From contig JADNYJ010000001.1 in the NCBI GenBank assembly GCA_015501075.1, positions 1,426,001 through 1,490,000 of the forward strand: a stretch of DNA of 64,000 nt, written 5' to 3'. The DNA is from Gymnopilus junonius. Taxonomy: Eukaryota; Basidiomycota; Agaricomycetes; Agaricales; Galerinaceae. This document shows, piece by piece, positions 12,887-25,500 of this stretch (its first letter is position 1; every line of letters begins with the position of its first letter). A program made the position numbers and the translations under genes. Below the pieces are notes generated by a model. It did no database searches and was not told the origin of the DNA. It saw only the letters and a program-made list of their open reading frames with translations.

Positions 12887-14181
12887 ATGGCCCCTATACA
12901 AACGGTTTGACTGGCTTATATCTATCCCACTAGGAAGTATTGATTCATATTCTAGCAATGGTCCCGCCTCATCCGCTTTGTTGCCGCTGAAACTTCGCGG
13001 GTTCATATTGGCGAACCGATAGACTCCAGTCAAGATGGTATGCATTTCGTGGGCCCTTCACGCGAGGCCATAAGGTTGATCTAGTGCAGTTGGTCTCTCT
13101 GCGTACCAGGGGAAACCAATCAAGGCCTATGAAATCATCGGTTCGGCCTTGGATCCAGCTGCACACGTTTCGAACAACATCCTGACAGTGGCAAGGCTCC
13201 TCACGCCTTTGTCCGGAGAAGAAATTAAGCTCGTTCGTTGTCTGGGCTTGAACTATTCAGACCATGCAGTGAGTTGTTACTCACAATCATTTTGCTACAT
13301 AGTTTCAACTTCCGGATTATAGGCAGAAGCAAAAATGGCCAAACCCGCGTGTGTAAAAAACAGCAGTTGTACAATTGCATATTATATTTAGCACTTATTC
13401 CTGTTCATCAGCTTCCCCATTCTGTTCTTAAAGCCCGTCACTTCTCTCATCGGTCCTCTTGCAACAATAACCATCCCGAAAGTTGCTCAGCCCCCGAAAG
13501 ACCACCTCCCTGATTATGAAGTAGAGCTTGTTATTGTTATAGGAAAAGCTGCAAAGGACGTTTCGGAAACCGACGCCCTTGACTATGTTCTTGGGTACAC
13601 CGGGGCTAATGATGTCAGATTACCTTATTCCGAATGACATGTTCCTCTGAACAATTATACGTATAGGTTTCTTTCCGTAAACATCAACTTGCCGTTTCTC
13701 AGTGGGGTTTCTCCAAAGGCTTTGGTTAGTCTTGAATTTATTTTGTAATCTCGATGCTGACTCATATTTCTTCATTCGTAGATAATACAAACCCTCTTGG
13801 TCCTTGCCTCGTTTCCAACCGACTCATTCCTGACCCACAAGATATTCGCCTCAAGTCAATACTTAACGGTCAGATTGTCCAGGATGGCACCACTGCGTAT
13901 GCATCTTCACGTTCAGTGTTTCCCTTTTCATGTTATTGAACCAATTTTCAAGGGACCAAATTTTCAACGTGCGCCAAACCGTTGCCTTCCTTTCTCAAGG
14001 AACTACTCTCAAGCCTGGGACCATTATCCTGACCGGCACACCCAAAGGTGTCGGGTTCGTCAGAAGCCCCCCCATATATCTCAAGGATGGCGACAAAATT
14101 ATAGTCTGGCTGGGCAATGGTATTGGCACTCTTGTGAACGATGTGAAGGAGGAGAGAGGCTCTGTGTCAGCCAAATTGTGA
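12887..14181 (+). CDS. Fumarylacetoacetate hydrolase family protein (FAHD1-like acylpyruvase)
   Basis: FAH-fold enzymes cleave C-C bonds in acylpyruvates or decarboxylate oxaloacetate; the FAHD1 group is usually mitochondrial or cytosolic. Eight exons (12887-12904, 12956-13037, 13090-13268, 13323-13348, 13412-13613, 13667-13724, 13782-13896, 13953-14181) sum to 909 nt, 302 residues, in frame throughout. Seen: RLIRFVAAE, LVRCLGLNYSDHA, PILFLKPVTSLIGP, LPDYEVELVIVIGK (the E-x-E metal ligands of the fold), DYVLGYTGANDVSFRKHQ, then LKPGTIILTGTPKGVGFVR near the end. The start was chosen because an 18-nt first exon joins in phase with a consensus intron and removes an in-frame stop. Substrate cannot be told from sequence. 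Confidence 0.88.
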
Positions 14182-14408
14182 TCCCGTATGTATTTATGAT
14201 ATCCAATGTTTGTATATCAGTGTATTGTCCTCGAGGACGGATTTATTTGCAGGTGTTCATCTAGATGAGCACAAATAGGAATTTCTTTTTGTGTGTGGAT
14301 AGTAACATACATACAACGAACATGAGAGTGAGGAGTCAGATACATATCCTAAGAAGTACATTGTAAATCAATTGGTTTTGACATGGCTTTCGGCCATGGG
14401 CAGGTAAT

Positions 14409-16665
14409 TCAAGCACCCAAGCCGCCGAACACGATCAACTTGTCGTTCATATACTCGGTAATTCCATGAGAACCCTCTCGGCCAAGCCCACTCTCCTTGA
14501 CGCCACCAAATGGAATAACAGCCTGGCTGATCAGACCAGTATTGGCACCAACCATGCCTACCTCGAGCTTCTCCGCAACGCGCCATACTCTGCCCACATC
14601 CCTTGAGAAGAAGTATCCAGCCAACCCGACATCCGAGTCGTTCGCGAGGCGGATGACCTCTTCCTCAGTCTCGAATTTGCAGATGGCTGCGAGGGGTCCG
14701 AAAGTCTCTTCAGTGTTAATGAGGGCGTCGGTGGGGACGTCCGAGAGGACTGTGGGCATGAAGAAGGTGGTGTCTGGGATGGCTTTGCCGCCGACGAGGA
14801 TCTGAGCTCCTTTCTGGACGGCGTCGTTGACATGTCGTTCAACTTTTTGCACAGCACGTTCGTGGATCAAGGGACCGTGGGTTCTGAGTTGAATTGTATT
14901 GATTTAAATATCAAAGAGAAGATATTGTATATAGAAACAAACTTACGTGCCCTCCTCGAGGCCGTTACCGACTTTGAATTGAGCAACACGCTCAGCAAGG
15001 CGGGATGAAAATTCGGCGTAGACAGAAGACTGGACGTAGATACGGTTGGCGCAGACGCAAGTTTGACCACTTCCTCTGAATTTGCAGATGATAGCAGCTG
15101 AAAATACCGGACGTCAGTTTGGTTATAGAGACGAACCAAAAGCGACAATTTACCATCGACAGCCTCGTCAATGTTGGCATCATCGAAAACGATGAAAGGC
15201 GCATTACCACCAGCTTCGAGTGAGACTCTGTTGTATAAGATGAGAAAGACAGAGGGTTCTGAAGATAATTTGCCTACTTTTTCAATGTCGAAGTAGCCAA
15301 ACCATAGAGTAATTTCGCGACGGGGGTAGAACCAGTGAAGCTGACTTTTTTGACAATCTTGTTCTCACACATTTCTTTACCAACTTCAATGACGTTCTTC
15401 TGAGTTGTAACGATGTTGATTACGCCGTCTGGAACACCAGCTCTCCTTGATAACTAGTCCAGGGTCAGCCATGCTCAAAGCCTCTCCTAAGAACAAGTCT
15501 ACCTCTGCAAGTGCCAAAGCTGAGAAGGGGGTCTCGGGGGGTGGCTTAATGACTGCAGTACATCCGGCAGCTAAAGCAGCTCCGAGCTTGCGGGTAATCA
15601 TAGCAGAGGGGAAGTTCCAGGGGGTAAGAATGGAGCTAGAGGAAAGTCAGAAAGAAAAGTCTGACAAGCAACTTATCATGACGCACACAACACCTAGATA
15701 ACGCGCGTAAGCTTAGTACTAAAGAAGAAAAATAGGATATTTACCGATTGGCTGCTTCACAACAATATTGCGTGTTCCTGGGAATGGAGAGGGGATGTGT
15801 TCTTCAGAAAAACGTTAGTCCCGGTTGATCTAACCTATGTTTGCCAAATAGTAGCTTCACCTCCATATGTTCTGACAGCCTCCTCAGCTGTGTCCGGGAC
15901 GTTAGAGAATATTGATAATACGAGGAAACTACTGCATACCATACCACTAGAAAGCTGTTAATTACTGGTCGTGACTGCTAGTAGGACGACTTACCTCAAA
16001 GAAAGAAGCGCTATATGCATTTTCCCCCTAACTTTTGTAAGTATACATTACATAAAAACAGTTATAAAGTATCCACCTTTCCCTCGGCAAGGGGTTTGCC
16101 ATTCTCCAGAGTCTATTCGAAGTTGTTGTTTGACTCAAATACCTATGACGTCAACGAAGGACGTACAATCAATCTACCCAAATCGTCGTGATGCTCTTTC
16201 ATGAGAGCGAAGAACTTCAGAAGAATGTCATGACGGTACTGAAGTCGTAATAGAAAGGAGGTTATGTAGAAGTTCAAGGTAGGATATCGTGAAGTGTGCG
16301 ACACACCTTTGCGGTTGTCGTGCTCCAGGCTGGAAACGCTTTACCAGCAGCTTCAATGGCTTCCTTAGTCTCTGCCAAACCCATTTCAGGAACAGTTCCA
16401 AGCTCCTCCTTAGTAGCAGGATCTAAGGAACACGCAAGTCATGAGTCAAAGTGAACTTCGGTCTTGGACGTGAACACTCACTGGTAACGACGATCTTTTC
16501 ACCATTTTTCGCGTCTACCCACTTCCCATCGATGAGGGATTGGAATTTGATCAAACTTGGGTCTTTCAGACCGAACTGTGAGTTCTCAAGTGTCAGCAGA
16601 GGCTACCCCTGAGCAAAAACTAGTTACGAAGCAATACGAACCACGGATGCTTGCGAACTGGCCAT
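14409..16665 (-). CDS. UGA2: Succinate-semialdehyde dehydrogenase [NAD(P)+]
   Basis: Oxidises succinate semialdehyde to succinate, the last step of the GABA shunt. Starts [13 protein letters not shown] at 16665 and ends at 14409; roughly twelve short exons splice in frame. Seen in order: [13 protein letters not shown] near the N-terminus; [23 protein letters not shown] with the cofactor-binding [60 protein letters not shown] with the catalytic glutamate in [21 protein letters not shown] with the catalytic cysteine; then ETFGPLAA and [15 protein letters not shown] at the C-terminus. All residues needed for activity are present. The intron at about 15493 uses acceptor CTAG, which restores the frame that otherwise looks shifted. 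The 3' end converges with the FAH-family gene. Confidence 0.93.
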
Positions 16666-16931
16666 TCTTTGCTGAAAGTTTCTGGATAATTGCACTGAAG
16701 AAAAGCAAGTTGGTGAGTGCAGAAAGGAGGAGGAAGAAAGTCGAAGTGGGAGTGGTAAACGCATCCCGGTTCTCGTGGTGATCGTATCCCGACGGAAGGA
16801 GGAGTGTGATACGGATTCAACGGCCCGCTCGATTTAAGCTCAGCTGACTTAAAATAGCTGGCACTTAGGCAACTACTACTTGGCTGATCTTTCGAGATAA
16901 ATTCAAATTTGCCTTAAACAAGTCTGCCATA

Positions 16932-17627
16932 ATGGGGCGTCGAAAAACGGGGTTTAATGCTGCTGCTATGCAGAGTCAAGCTGACGCTCGGGCATCTCAG
17001 GCCCTGGAGTTTTTTATATCTGCCGTTCGCGATCCCCACAATCCACGATACTGCGGCGTGTGTCTCCTCGGAGCTTTCGTTGGATGCACTGAGGCTGAAA
17101 GGACCGCCGATTATACTGGGTCAAGATTTAAAGGGTCAGGATCTACTACAGCTACTAATCCTGAACTCTGGGACGTGGTTGCGGCATTCCTAATGATAAA
17201 ACGCACAAACAAGCAACTGGAAAGGCTGTTAGTCCGCCTATCGACTTGTGTTTGCCATATAGATGAGAAATCTGGGCTCATAACACGATATCATGAAGAG
17301 GGAGAAAAGCATGCTGGTGCGAGTCGACCGGAGCCCATAATTTGAAACAAGGTGCTAGCATCCAAATACTCTCAATCTGTGCTTCATCTACACGACATCG
17401 AGGAGTCGATTGTTGAAGGAGACATCAAGAAATCCCTCACCGATGCACTCGGACCCATGTCCCCACCTCCTTCATCTGACGATGTGAATAGACTTGCAAA
17501 ACGTGCGGGCAACATGTTTATCTATGCAGCCACAGCTGTCCGTTACATTTACCCAGGGGACTCTCGCATAAACTCTAGCTCTCGTTTGCGCACCATGTTA
17601 GGGTTAACATCTGGGTCCACTAAGTAG
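16932..17627 (+). pseudogene. Relic of a NACHT/STAND-type NTPase (HET-like immune receptor family)
   Basis: One reading frame runs from 16932 to 17627, interrupted by TGA at 17343. Across the stop, the protein reads SRPEPII-stop-NKVLASKYSQ..LHLHDIEESIVEGDIKK, a continuous match to the segment that follows the NTPase core in mushroom NACHT proteins. It continues LAKRAGNMFIYAATAVRYI and RLRTMLGLTSGSTK, then a second stop (TAG) where the family normally continues. The P-loop is missing and the first ~130 codons are not clearly related, so only an internal fragment of about 90 residues is certain. These proteins act as intracellular sensors in fungi; this copy cannot be functional. Confidence 0.6.
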
Positions 17628-17982
17628 ACACCACCCAGTTTTCTGCCAAGGTTGCCATATCGTCCTGATAATACCCTTGTCATTGGTCCTCAAGGTTCTG
17701 TCTTCACTGACTATAGCTGCCTTACCATCGGAGAAATCTGGTCTAACAGTTTTTCCTAACTAGATACTCAATCCATTCTTATTCCGTTTATCAAGTTTAT
17801 CCTGCGTGTTATCGTTTGCTGATTGGATCCGTTTGTGTTACTTTGCTATTTGAATATTATCACTTTCGCTGACTAGAATTTTGGTCTTTTATGGTTTTCT
17901 ATGATTTATCGGGTTGTATTTCTACCACATTTGGTCAATCTTTGGCCGGAATCTCTGAACTTGAAATCAAGTTGAAGCAAGT
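17628..17982. other. Intergenic, T-rich
   Basis: No open frame of note. Likely spacer plus the promoter of the downstream RNase III gene. Confidence 0.4.
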
Positions 17983-19642
17983 ATGAAAGTCGAAACAAAA
18001 TCCAAGCTGAGGCTCCAGTCATTTATCGGCGACTCACGTGCTTGTATAAATGTCCCAAAATTAGCTCAGGACGGCTTGTTTTCCACTTTTCAAGAAATTG
18101 GCGCGGAGCTCAAGTTGTGCTTCAAAATATATGAGAGTTATCCACCAACGAATTCAGGGATGCGGACACGTCTTCTTTCCATTCTCAGAGGACATAATAT
18201 CGTACCACGTCGTCGTCCTACATTCCCCTTGGGCAGGGCGCAACCTCGGTATCGACTTCGTCCATCGTTAGTCTCTGCGTTCAAAGGGCGTTTATCTGGT
18301 CTTGATCTCTCAAAAATGACAATCAGCCTTAAGTGAGCAATGTTGTTGCGATAAGGCTTTCATCGTCTCCATAAACTATCACTGAATTACTGTGCTCGCA
18401 TTAGACCTGATTTTGGGCCGAACGACTGTTTCTTCCCTGGTCTTCCAAAAATCCGTTCACTTGATATAGACTTGCAGGTGTTCACTCACCGCAGTTTCTA
18501 TGCGCGAGCGGCTCATGTCTTTGAGGATCTTCCGGGTGATCTCAGCCCTGATAATGAAAAGTAAGCATGAACTTTACAAGGGTCGTATTTTAACGTTAAA
18601 TTTGCTTTTCTAGGTTCGAACATCTTGGAGACTCCGTGCTGCAGACTTGTATAACTACTCTTCTGATGGAGGTCTTTCCTGGATTGAGAGTCGGACCAGC
18701 TACCGTTAGTAGTTCTTTACTATGGCTTTTCGACGTCAGCAAGTGCTCAAATCCATTCAATGCAGAAAATCCGATCCATGATTGTTGCGAATTTCACGTT
18801 GGCACAAATGTACTACCGATGTTACGTGGCTCCCATACCCATTTCGCGAACTAACTCCGTGCCTTTCACAGCTCCCAGAAGTATAGACTCCCAGATCGAC
18901 TCCGCCTCCATCCAGCACAGGCAATCACTTTGCGTGCTTCCTCTAATATCCGAGGTTGTTCCAAATTCCTTTATCCAGAATTGACTGACCCACAATTTAT
19001 TGCTTTGAATTTTCATCCAGCGAACGTATTTGAAGTACGTCAGCTAACGTGCTATACACGGAACCATCATTCAATTGTTATCTATAGGCCTTTGTCGGCG
19101 GGCTCTATGTTGATCAGGGATTAGAACCTGTTCAAAACTGGGTGTACCCCCTCTTCCGCCCCTACGCTATCGCAGCATATCGCATTGCCCGCGAACAACA
19201 CGGCCTACCTGCCATGTCTCCGTCATTTGACCCGTCAACCGGCCAATTCTCATCAAACGGAACACATCAGGCTAACGGCAAGCTTAACGGTACGAACGCG
19301 CAAAACGGCTACCATCCCGAGCCTTCTCAACTTGGGAACATGTCTACCATCGGCCACCTCGCTTTGTTCAACCAGCACGTCCAGAGATCGAATAAACAGG
19401 TGGAGTGGGTGTACTCCGATGGATCCGAGTCGGACACCGCAGGTGATGGGAACGGGTACTCGGATATGCCAGGTTTGTCACCTGAGGTCATGGTCAAAGG
19501 CACAAAGGTTACGCCTGTTTGGTATGTCAAGGTCATAGTGGACGGCCAGTTCTTTGGGAAGGGCAGGGGAAACACGAAGAAGGCTGCCAGGAATGAGGCT
19601 GCAAAGGAGGGATTGAGTATGTTGGGGATTGAAGTTTGGTAA
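17983..19642 (+). CDS. Ribonuclease III with C-terminal dsRNA-binding domain
   Basis: Cleaves double-stranded RNA; candidate roles are rRNA/snRNA processing as in Rnt1 or a mitochondrial function. Exons start at 17983 (to 18332), 18405 (to 18560) and 18614, with further introns near 18704, 18830, 18951 and 19035. Seen: LQVFTHRSFYARAAHVF, then KFEHLGDSVLQTCITTLLMEVFPGL (the RNase III signature with the metal-binding acidic residues), IVANFTLAQMYYR, YRLPDRLRLHPAQAITLRASSNI, and VFEAFVGGLYVDQGLE with the second catalytic acidic residue. After a low-complexity linker, the dsRBD reads WYVKVIVDGQFFGKGRG-NTKKAARNEAAKEGLSML at the C-terminus. The stop seen after the AQMYYR segment disappears with a 59-nt intron carrying a CTAAC branch site. 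About 420 residues. Mitochondrial or nuclear location is not clear. Confidence 0.88.
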
Positions 19643-21009
19643 AATTTGTTCTAATCATATTGACCATGCACATGCTAACCTCATTCAATACCCCAGATTA
19701 AATGACGACAGGAGCGATCCGCTGGTCATCTATTCAAGCTCAAAATCTCAGCGGACAAGGGCCTGGCATACCCTCTGCAAACTTGCGCTAGATGACTATT
19801 TCATTTTTCTTATCAGGCTAGCCCAAGTGTGCAGTGGATGTGAGTGGGGCAGGGGGCTGCTTGCTTTCTTCTCTTTTGTCGTTGTTTTTAACTATGATTA
19901 AGATTAGATGAGATGTCGCTGGATTGGCATATCGTACGCTGGATTATTTATGGATGGATTATAGATGTAAGAATTTGTATGTTTTCTTTTCTCCTCTGTA
20001 TACCTTCTATGTTGTCATGTTATTCCCTGCCTTTCTTTCTTCTGTTAGTGTATGTGCCTTCAATTCTCAGTGTAGTTTCAGGTTTATATATGTACTTTCT
20101 GTATTCTGCTTTCGTCATACAGTGGTATGTCCATTGCTGTATAAGGCTGTGGTAGCACATTTGTTTACATGACTATACCTCTTTCTTTACTCCTTATTCT
20201 TTTTTTCCTGGCCTGTATACTGCTTTTCGTTGCATTTCTTAATGCTCCTTATTCTATATGTGTAACTCTGTGATAGGGACTCGCTGAAGCTCATCGGCGA
20301 GCATCTAGTCATGCCTGGACCTATCTCCCGACTCGCCTTGACCTTGAGAGACGATACCGGAAATTTCGTTCAGCAGATAGTTTTCCAGCCAAACGCCCCA
20401 AGCTTGCGACCCGTTCGCATATTTCCCATACCCACCTTCTATTGCCACGATTTCACGCGCTAGTGCAATTGAGTGGCCGCCGTTCATTATGACTCGCGTC
20501 ATTTCTACTCAGTCATCAGGCCTGGTACAACGCCATAGAAAGGAAGCCGGACAGCTGCTTGTCGTAAGATGCGAAGAGAAATCCACAAATGAGGATAAAA
20601 CGTAGTATCGTGCGATTAATTTATTGAATTAGAGGTGCAGGGTCTTCTGACGTTAATGTCGGAAAAGGATCTTTCAGGTCGTTTACCGTTCAACGTTGAA
20701 CCTTCAATGATGTCAGGAAGATACGTCTATTTTCTCTATTTTCCTGTAATTCCAACACTTAGAAAGTAATACTGAAAGAAGAGTAAATAGTGCGTAGGGG
20801 AAATTCTCAAATGGTGCGTGGAGAAAAGTGTTGGTGAAAATGTGTATGCTTCCAAAAGCAGAGTAGTATGTAACGTACATACGCGCCATGAGATAAGACC
20901 AATAAAGGCCTGGGGTAACTTGGGTGATAGGATAGCAAAGCGTACGACATACAGACCGGACAGAGGGGTGGGGGAAGGGTAGATAAGCAATGGGAGGTGA
21001 AGGGATTGC
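19643..21009. other. Intergenic between RNase III and cytochrome b5 genes
   Basis: The first 600 bases are strongly T-rich and lack protein-like frames. A 65-codon minus-strand frame (20305-20502) has no recognisable domain. The last 300 bases are probably the 3' flank of the minus-strand cytochrome b5 gene. Confidence 0.45.
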
Positions 21010-21765
21010 TTAAGCGGATCCGGTGGTATAGAAGCGGAATGCGAAGTAGGCACCGAGGAGACCAAGAGGGATGAAGTACATCAGGCTGTAAAGAAGGGTA
21101 TGGAGGTTAGTTGGGTAATTTATCAGGAAACTGAGACGCCGACGAACTTTGATCCCTGTTGGACAGCGCCGGAAACACGGCTAGCTTGGGCAGCACCAGC
21201 TCCTGACTTCAGGTTGAGACCCTAGGAAAGACGACGAGTTAGAAAGCGGAAATTTGAGAGACATTGAGAAGGCACTAACAGAGTTTTGCTCGAAGTCGCC
21301 GACGAACATCGCGGGAAGCAGGGCGCGGGCCTCGTCAGAGTGGCCGACATCCTCGAAGGCTTCAGTCGCATCCTGACCTGGTAGGAGTGAGGAGCCGAAT
21401 AAGAATAGGTGTCGTTGGGAGGCAGAAAAGCGGAAGCAAAATGCGAAAGAATTGCCACGTACCACCCTCAGCCAAAATGACCTCGTCACCTCCAGGGTGC
21501 TGTTTTGCGTTTAATTAGTTTATGTCGGTGACAGAAATAGCATCAGAAGAACACACCTCATCCATGAACTTTGTTACATTGTAAACTGTGCAGCGGGGAA
21601 ATGAAAAAAAGGTGGTCAGAAATGCGGCGAAAAATACACTCCATATGATTGGCTGGCGGATAAAGCGCTACCGTGCTCACCTTTGCCGTGGATGAGGATG
21701 TAGAAGTTGTCTCGCGTCTTGTGGGAGCGAAGCTCATCGAGGGTGACGATTTTGGTGGTGGCCAT
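21010..21765 (-). CDS. CYB5: Cytochrome b5, tail-anchored
   Basis: ER-membrane haem protein that passes electrons to lipid desaturases, sterol C5 desaturase and P450s. Starts [19 protein letters not shown] at 21765. Exons join as [59 protein letters not shown]. The two haem ligands are the His of HPGGDE and the His of GHSDEA. A linker then leads to a C-terminal hydrophobic anchor ([23 protein letters not shown]), typical of microsomal b5. About 140 residues, the usual size, without frame breaks. Divergent with the FG-nucleoporin gene 775 bases away. Confidence 0.92.
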
Positions 21766-22539
21766 TGCTAATGAACGCGACGAGAGGAGAAGACTGGTGT
21801 GATGGTGGGGATGGAAGTCAGGTCCAGGGTTAGAACCAGACCCGGCGATTAAGTAGGGACGAATGAATACTTTCCCACGTGCTTTCCACTGATAATGTAC
21901 TCTGTGCTGGACTGGGGCCCGTTCTAGTCGCTCAACGGGGTTTTACTCTGTTCTTTCATGTTCTTGTCTCATTACCCGGGGATTTTCTTCGTGGCTCCTC
22001 GAGGACAGGGCGCGAAAGGTGGGGTGAACACTTGAGGGACCTCAGTAAACAGTGGAATGAAAACGAAATATATTGTTTACAGAATCAGGTACATAGGACT
22101 ACTTTAACAGAAGGAGGATGTTCTCTCGGTTTAGTACTCGAATGACCATTAAATCTCGCTACGGTGTAGCTGGACATTCAAGCGTGGACCAAGATGGATC
22201 GATCTTCCACTTGACAAGTTGAGGTAACGAAGGCACTGGAGGCCGTGTCCCTAGGCATTTGTAGGTGGGCATGAAGAGAGCACAAGCAAAGGAATGTAAG
22301 AGAGGAAAATAAAATGCATTTCGTCGTTCGACAATCGCGTAGGAGGCAAAGAACGAAAATTTCGGAGCACGGAACAAAAGGGGCCATTATTTGGCAACAT
22401 GGTATAAAATAAACAACGGCACACAAGAGATGCCGTCTACGTTCTCTGCTTCGCCCTCGCTTTTGACTTGCACCATCATCGCCATTTTTACAGACGAGCA
22501 CATCTGCTGTCTTCTCACTTTCCTTCTTCTTTGCTCGCC
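21766..22539. other. Divergent promoter region, cytochrome b5 / FG nucleoporin
   Basis: 774 bases between opposing starts. Open frames here overlap on both strands and have no recognisable domain. CT-rich tracts precede both starts. Confidence 0.45.
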
Positions 22540-25500
22540 ATGGAGCACGACACCTCCGACATTCTCGGCCACCAGACAATGCCAACGCTCAATAAGAATC
22601 AGCGGGCGTCCTTCTTTCCGTTCTCCATGACGGGGGCGCTATTTACGTCTTTCCTTCTCTGGGGGATCTACTTGGCCGGGAATAGGCTCTGGAGGCGTAT
22701 TCTCCAATGGCGAGAACGATCTTACAGACTGTTAGTCCAATTCCAAGCACTGTTTGCCGTATTTTCTTGCTAACGCGTCTCTTATTGTTTTTCAGGGCAA
22801 CGCGCCGACGACATGGTATACCGGACAGTGATCTTCGACCCTTCAATGTTGCCTATGCCGATGCTATGAACAGAGCTCGTGAGGAAGAGAATAAAAGACA
22901 AGGCAGACAGAAGCCTGCTGCTCTCCGTCCCCATGCGTCCTTACCCAATGAACATGAGATGCAGCCCGACCGGAACCTCCGACGACGTCAAGGTGAGTAG
23001 CAGTACTTTCTGCAGTCTTGACGGTGTATGACTCACCGTATCTCATTTCATGGCATTGCAGGTGTGCCACAGAGGCCTGATCCAGGCTTGCGCAGTACCA
23101 TCGTCCCTGTGCCAGGCAGGTATCCCCAGTCTTTCGAGGAGCATCGCACCCCTGTTGTCGAAACAAGAAGGTATGTCTATCTATCAATCTAGGGCCAAGC
23201 CAAGTGCTTGGACCCTTTTGTGCCCAATTCTTATTCTTACGTAACATCTCTCAGCCTACCCTCAGATGATATCTACGTTAGACAGAACGGTGTTCAACCT
23301 CAGACTCATGGATCCTCAAGAGGCCTTACTCGTGAGGCTGCTCTGGGCAATATTTCCCAACCTTACGAATGGTATGACGTTGAGGACAGAAAACGTGCCT
23401 GGGATGAGGAATCAGACGAAGAACACGAGGCCAAGAAAACAAGAGTTGAAGATGATGACTTGATTGATGGTGATGAGGACGTGGAGTTTCAGGATGCATC
23501 TCCACCAAAACGTGGCGCAAAACGTTCTATCCAGGACGAGGCAGACAGTGAGGAACCCAGTCCATCCAAGAAGTCGCGCGGCAAGCGAGCCCGAAAGGTC
23601 TCTAGGAATGGCACCCTGACAAACGGCGGGATGAATGTGGACGATGAGGAAGCCGATCAAATCACTGAACTCAAGTCGTCAACTCGTGGAAAGAAGCGGG
23701 ATCGCGCTGAGGCTGGATCCACCTTTGGAGGCGATGATGAAGATAGTGCGGCTGAACTCGAGCTGGAAGGTGATGCTAAACCTCGAAGGCACAGGAAGAG
23801 ACGGACTGTGGCGAAGCGGAAATCTGAAGCAACCTACGTCCGAGGAAAGCAGCGCGGGAAGGATGAGGATGATGTCAGCGATGTCTCCAGCGGCCGAAGC
23901 TCACCTAGTAGGAAGACCTCTCGTAAGAAGAAGAGTAAACGCCCATCTCATGTCGACCGGCGAGAAACCAAAAGTGATGTCTCTATGGATGAATCAACAG
24001 CATCTACGAGGAGCAAGGTTCGGAGTATTGGCAACGAATGGGAAAGCAATGGCGTCAAGTATAAGATTGGTCCCAATGGTCAACGCCTTCGCCAGGCCCT
24101 CGTGAAGAAGGCGAGGCAGAAGTTCGTCATGGTATGTGGTTTTGGTTATCGTTCCATGAGGTTCATGCGCTAAATAAATTTGTTCTAGCCCAAGGATTCC
24201 CAGCATCCCGATCGGGATGTTAATCTCCAAGTTTATGTCGAATCATGGCTTACTGAGGAGGAATATACGGAGGCCAAGGCTCAGCACCTATTGGCGTGGC
24301 AAGAGCCTCTACCTGCAAAGCTTCCTGAGCAACCCAAGAAATTATCTTTGAACACCTCTGTATGTTTTTGATCACAATTTCAAATCATGTCCATTAATTC
24401 GTTTCATGATAGCAGAATGTTGCAACACCTCCTTCAGGAAAGAATCTTCTATGGACACAGTCAACAGCGTCTACTCCTACCATGTCGCCAGCTTCTCAAT
24501 CGCCAGCTGAAACTCCTGCGGAGATGGGCAGACAAAGGGGTTTCCGACATTCCCTCGCTGGTACTCCAGCTGGATTCCCCATTAGCCCATTCACTCAATC
24601 GCAAATTCCCACTGTCAAGCGCATTGCGTCAAATACGCGTGCTTCATTGGGCAGCAGTACCCTCGGTTCGCCTAGTAGCTTGACGGATAGCACTAATGGA
24701 AAAGTGCCGCACAAGGTCTTCTCCAAGTGGGAGAAGCAGGAGTTGGAGGCGCAGGCGATGATGAAGATTAGGGAAGCTACGAGGAGGAAGGAGATGGAAA
24801 AAGAGGCTAAGCTTAAGGAGGAGAGAGAGATTGCAGAGCGGCAGAGGGCTGAGAGGGAACAAAGGGAGAAGGCGGCGGCGGCTGCTGCTGCTGCTGAGGC
24901 AGAGAGGAAAGCCAAGGAGGCTGCTGAGAAGGCCAAGGCCGCGACCGCTGCTGCTCCTACGATCACTGTTACCGCGCCGACAACAGCTCCGTCCTCTGGA
25001 ACTTCTGTGCCTAGTTTCTTCACCCAGCCTGCTTCGTCCAGTGCCAAGACGGACTCGAGCAATCCGTTTGGGTTTGCTAAGCCTGCAACTTCTGGCGGCG
25101 CTGCTCCCGCTCAGCCGACTTCAGGGCCGACGTTCTCGTTCGTTCCTCCATCCACATCTTCTTCTGGCGGTACATCTGCGCCGAAGCCTGCAGGATCGTT
25201 CAACTTTACTGCTCCTTCGGCCCCTGCTTCGGCTTCGGTTCCGGCTCCTTCTGGAGAGCAGCAAAAGGAAGGTAGCTCGTTGTTGTCCAGATTAGGACCT
25301 CAATCGGCACCCGACGCTTCAAAAACCCAACCATCCGGCCAACCCAGTGGTACCAATGCTCCGTTGTTCTCGTTCCCCAAGCCTGGAGAGACGCCTTCAT
25401 CATCATCAGTTAATCCGTTTGGCGGTCCTTCTTCTTCAAGTAATACCAATACCGCTCCCGCTCCTTCCACTTCGACTACGACTACACCCAAGTTTAACTT

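Noticed and set aside
15421..15500. Apparent frameshift in succinate-semialdehyde dehydrogenase after ALALAE
   Set aside because: Using the CTAG acceptor gives [11 protein letters not shown] in frame with a 49-nt intron; the gene is intact.
18800..18900. In-frame stop in RNase III after AQMYYR
   Set aside because: A GTGGCT...CTCCCAG intron of 59 nt with a CTAAC branch site removes the stop and restores YRLPDRLRLHPAQ.
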